Below, piece after piece: positions 61,776 to 64,000 of a stretch of DNA of 64,000 bases. This DNA comes from CAZKRL01 sp964555295 (GTDB lineage: Bacteria; Bacteroidota; Bacteroidia; Flavobacteriales_D; Sanyastnellaceae). The translations under genes and the position numbers were made by a program. Numbering within the stretch: the stretch's first letter is position 1; every line of letters begins with the position of its first letter. Location: the NCBI GenBank assembly GCA_964555295.1, contig CAZKRL010000011.1, positions 12,206 to 76,205 on the forward strand. Reading direction: 5' to 3'. The notes under the pieces were generated by a model, which ran no database searches, was not told the DNA's origin, and worked only from the letters and a program-made list of their open reading frames with translations.

Positions 61776-63635
61776 TTATCGAATGATTTGAAGCTTATGA
61801 CGCGCTGAAGAATTCGGTCCTCTTAAGTTAAGTGTATATAGACCCTGCCCAAGACCGCTTAAGTCGATGACACGTGAGCAGTTCTGAGACAATAGTAATT
61901 TTCCAGAAATGCTATAAACCTCAACTGACCAACCAGAATAATCCGCAAGCTCAATGATGATATGGTTACTTGCCGGATTGGGATAAATGCTGGATACCAT
62001 TTCGTTATTGTAATTAACGGCTAAAGGATTTCCGACACAAAGACATCCTGGCAGAATGATATCATTGGATGTATTCGCGTCACCATCGTCACACAGCGAA
62101 CCGGTAGGTGGCCCGCATGAACCATCATCCGTAACCGCCAGTGGATTATAATTACAAGCCAGAGGATTGGTACAACCGGCGACCGATGGCGTGCCCATAC
62201 AATCGCAACCAGGCAGCGTAATATCGTTAGTGGTTGTTGCATCACCATCGTCGCATGGTGATAAAAGCTGAGCCCCGCAAGAACCGTCATCCACAGTGGC
62301 CTGAGGATTGTAATTGCAAGCCAGAAAATCGGTACAACCCGGCACCCCGGTAACACCCGCACAACTGCAACCGTTTATAATTGCATCGTTAGATGTGGTT
62401 GGATCGTTATCATCGCATGGAGCACCGATGGTTTCTCCGCATGAGCCGTTATCAACATTGGCTGCAGGCTCATAATTACAGGCCGTTTGCTGTGTGCATC
62501 CCTCTATAATTGGACTTCCCAGGCAAGTGCAATCGAAATTTACCTGGTCATTGACGGTAGAAGAATCTCCATCATCGCAAGCGCTACCAAAAAAGCCAAG
62601 GCAACTACCATCATCAATCGTGGCCTCTGGATTGTAATTACAGGAGAAAAGACTGGTACATCCTGCAATTTCAGAAACGCCACTGCAGAGGCAACCCTCA
62701 ACGATGATATCACCAGTGGTAGTGCTATCGTTATCATTACATGATGCTCCCAAGGCAGCGCCGCAACTGCCATCATCCACCGTAGCCGACGCATTGAAAT
62801 TACAAGCTGAAACGTCGGTACATCCAAGAACTATCGAGGTTCCATTGCAATTGCAATTGGATAGTATGATATCATTGATTGTTGTTGTATCACCATCATC
62901 ACATGCAGAACCAACGGCCGGGCCACACGTTAAGTCATCTACGGTTGCCATAGGGTTGAAATTACAGGCAGAAGCATCTGTGCAGCCGAATACATCAGCG
63001 ACTCCTTGACAAATGCAATCAACCAAGATAACATCGCCCGAAGTTGTCGAATCACCATCGCTACATATCGTGCCTATCAAGGCGCCACAAGAGCCATCAT
63101 CTTCATTCGCCAAAGAATCAAAATTGCATGCCAATTCGTTGGTACATCCAGGTATTATTATCTCTGCTGCAACAACATTAAAATTGAAAGTGAAATACTG
63201 GGTTGGGAAAGCAAACGGACCAAAAATGGTGCTAACAGTGCCATCTATAACAATTTCTACAGCATAAACACCAGTATCCATAGCTGTTCCACACAAGGTC
63301 ACACAAGCGTGATTCTCACCGGAACCTGGTGAAAAAGTGGTATCATTATTTGGAAAGAAAGCCACAATCCCTTCCGGTAAACCATTGATTGCAGTAATCA
63401 CAACATCTTGTAATTCAAATTCCGATCCGTTGAATGAAACTGTTGTAGGTAAATAAAACGTAACTTGTTGAGTATAAAAAACACCAGCAGTAGCATCGGG
63501 TATTTGAGCGGGGCAAAGAGCGGGTGATCCGCTTGCACTGGCGCATGTAAGGTCTGGAGTGCAAACATCGCACTGTCCGAACGATGCAATTACATACACA
63601 ATGGAGAATAACGTTGCGAGGTATATTTTTCTCAT
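61776..63635 (-). CDS. T9SS cargo with seven six-cysteine repeats and type A sorting domain
   Basis: 619 residues from the ATG at 63635 (MRKIYLATLFSIVYVIASFGQ signal peptide); a longer frame to 63737 is leader. Residues 22-160 are an N-terminal domain with CxxC and ADxTC-like cysteines (PDLTCASAS, CPAQIP, CVTLCG). Residues 161-538 are seven tandem 54-residue repeats. The C-terminus (about 545-619: SIYPNPASNHIIIEL to LQIIR) is a type A T9SS sorting domain. Predicted cell-surface or secreted protein, likely disulfide-rich. Monocistronic; promoter element at 63652-63659. Confidence 0.88.
   Translation of the reverse strand: MRKIYLATLFSIVYVIASFGQCDVCTPDLTCASASGSPALCPAQIPDATAGVFYTQQVTFYLPTTVSFNGSEFELQDVVITAINGLPEGIVAFFPNNDTTFSPGSGENHACVTLCGTAMDTGVYAVEIVIDGTVSTIFGPFAFPTQYFTFNFNVVAAEIIIPGCTNELACNFDSLANEDDGSCGALIGTICSDGDSTTSGDVILVDCICQGVADVFGCTDASACNFNPMATVDDLTCGPAVGSACDDGDTTTINDIILSNCNCNGTSIVLGCTDVSACNFNASATVDDGSCGAALGASCNDNDSTTTGDIIVEGCLCSGVSEIAGCTSLFSCNYNPEATIDDGSCLGFFGSACDDGDSSTVNDQVNFDCTCLGSPIIEGCTQQTACNYEPAANVDNGSCGETIGAPCDDNDPTTSNDAIINGCSCAGVTGVPGCTDFLACNYNPQATVDDGSCGAQLLSPCDDGDATTTNDITLPGCDCMGTPSVAGCTNPLACNYNPLAVTDDGSCGPPTGSLCDDGDANTSNDIILPGCLCVGNPLAVNYNNEMVSSIYPNPASNHIIIELADYSGWSVEVYSISGKLLLSQNCSRVIDLSGLGQGLYTLNLRGPNSSARHKLQIIR
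62022..63155 (-). repeat. Seven tandem 162-bp / 54-residue repeats
   Basis: Every unit is 54 residues, with cysteines at unit positions 4, 10, 23, 31, 47 and 49. Consensus GCTxxxACNYNPxATVDDGSC, then CDDGDxTTxNDxIxxGCxCxG. Length is constant in all seven copies. Acidic Asp-rich loops could bind Ca2+. Units differ at many positions, so it is an old, not fresh, expansion. Confidence 0.9.
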
Positions 63636-63651
63636 GGTTAAAGTTTTGAGG

Positions 63652-63659
63652 CGAAAGTA
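63652..63659 (-). promoter_or_regulatory. -7 promoter element of the repeat-protein gene
   Basis: Minus-strand TACTTTCG followed by CC, a TAnnTTYG match 16 bases before the ATG at 63635. Confidence 0.45.
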
Positions 63660-63946
63660 TTCAAATCCGACCAATCTGAGCAGCAGGAAATCATTTTCAG
63701 TTACCATCAAACCCTGCGTGAAAAAGATGGAATACAAAACATTGAGAAATCAATGTGTCGTTTCAAATTGATTGACGAAGTAATGCTCTCATCGAAAAAA
63801 AAATTCTTGATGACCATGGCCGTTGAAGACGGAAGCCGCTGATTTTTTTTTACAAAGAAATTTGCTGAAAGGAAAAACAGAGTACATTTGCACCCCTTGA
63901 AAAAATTTTTCCAGGGTTGTAGTTCTTTGAAATACCTGATTTACCT
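63660..63946. other. Intergenic stretch before the tRNA
   Basis: Beyond the two promoter elements I see no coding sequence. It contains a 9-base A run (63797-63805), a small hairpin pair (CCGT-TGAAG-ACGG and CGG-AAG-CCG, 63822-63839) followed by a T run that might terminate plus-strand transcription, and the promoter of the tRNA. Confidence 0.4.
63861..63890 (+). promoter_or_regulatory. Bacteroidota-type promoter of the tRNA
   Basis: TTTG (63861-63864) as -33 box, 18 bases, then TACATTTG (63883-63890) as -7 box, followed by CACC. This is the most complete match to the TTTG-N19-TAnnTTTG promoter in the window. Transcription would start near 63896, about 50 bases before the mature tRNA. Confidence 0.75.
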
Positions 63947-64000
63947 GCCGGTGTAGCTCAGCTGGCCAGAGCAGCTGATTTGTAATCAGCTGGTCGGGGG
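63947..64000 (+). tRNA. trnT: tRNA-Thr (anticodon UGU), cut by right edge
   Basis: Acceptor strand GCCGGTG, D arm GCTC...GAGC, anticodon stem GCTGA/TCAGC around loop TTTGTAA gives anticodon TGT, so threonine. The T arm and 3' acceptor strand lie beyond the edge after GGGGG. In many Bacteroidota a tRNA-Thr/Tyr/Gly cluster precedes the tuf gene. Confidence 0.93.

Noticed and set aside
1..64000. CRISPR array, prophage, insertion sequence or integrase-tRNA island
   Set aside because: No direct-repeat array with spacers, no transposase, integrase, phage structural gene or target-site duplications were seen. The tandem repeats found all lie within coding genes.

Overview
The window is a gene-dense stretch of a Bacteroidota chromosome, most likely an order Flavobacteriales bacterium of the Cryomorphaceae/Crocinitomicaceae/Schleiferiaceae kind. 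The evidence is five predicted type IX secretion (T9SS) cargo proteins (three with the gliding-associated type B C-terminal domain, two with a type A domain), a TonB-dependent receptor with a carboxypeptidase-regulatory N-terminus, DUF5683 next to dapB-lepB, an S16 protein with an Ala/Glu-rich tail, promoter elements of the Bacteroidota type TAnnTTTG, and little sign of Shine-Dalgarno sites. I see no prophage, insertion sequence, CRISPR array or recognised defence island.

Layout. 1-7623 (minus): rpsP, rimM, aconitase, an rlmD-like RNA methyltransferase, DUF5683, dapB and the start of lepB, which runs off the left edge. 7764-9023 (plus): a small outer-membrane protein and rsmE. 9114-14768 (minus): a PlsB-like acyltransferase, a 1182-residue T9SS adhesin and accD. 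14865-20471 (plus): a lectin-domain T9SS protein, then accA, a DUF2459 protein, tpiA and prmA. 20492-27401 (minus): odhB and sucA (2-oxoglutarate dehydrogenase) separated by a methyltransferase and a glycosyltransferase, plus a small unknown gene. 27464-35927: a TonB-dependent receptor, a lipoprotein and a NamZ-like amidase-locus type hydrolase, an FtsX/LolCE-type permease with an unusual insertion, a cystathionine beta-synthase-type enzyme and a secreted protein with a NADase-type glycan-binding domain. 36019-38488 (minus): threonine aldolase followed by four small proteins. 38570-47683: YdeI-like and LOG proteins, then a long minus-strand run (a lamin-tail T9SS protein, YceI, a SirB1-like protein, a nucleoside phosphorylase, di-heme cytochrome c peroxidase, an outer-membrane protein, a thioesterase, a DegT aminotransferase). 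47748-51514: an ABC-2 exporter pair, a GAF histidine kinase and a 54-residue coiled-coil protein. 51609-61754 (plus): a T9SS adhesin, a TamB-like protein and moaA-moeA. 61776-63635 (minus): a T9SS protein with seven six-cysteine repeats. The right edge cuts a tRNA-Thr gene that has a clear promoter.

Most genes are housekeeping: central carbon metabolism, acyl and phospholipid synthesis, ribosome maturation, lysine/diaminopimelate synthesis and envelope biogenesis. The accessory layer is the set of large secreted surface proteins. The points I would look at first are the intrinsic terminator squeezed between rpsP and rimM, a local promoter motif in which TAnnTTCG is about as common as the classical TAnnTTTG, the odhA-odhB split, the about 90-residue insertion in the LolCE-type permease, the cysteine-less RlmD-type methyltransferase, and the regular repeat architectures of two T9SS cargo proteins.

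Protein identities were read by eye from motifs. Start sites were chosen from signal peptides, conserved N-termini and overlaps, because Shine-Dalgarno sites are not informative here.
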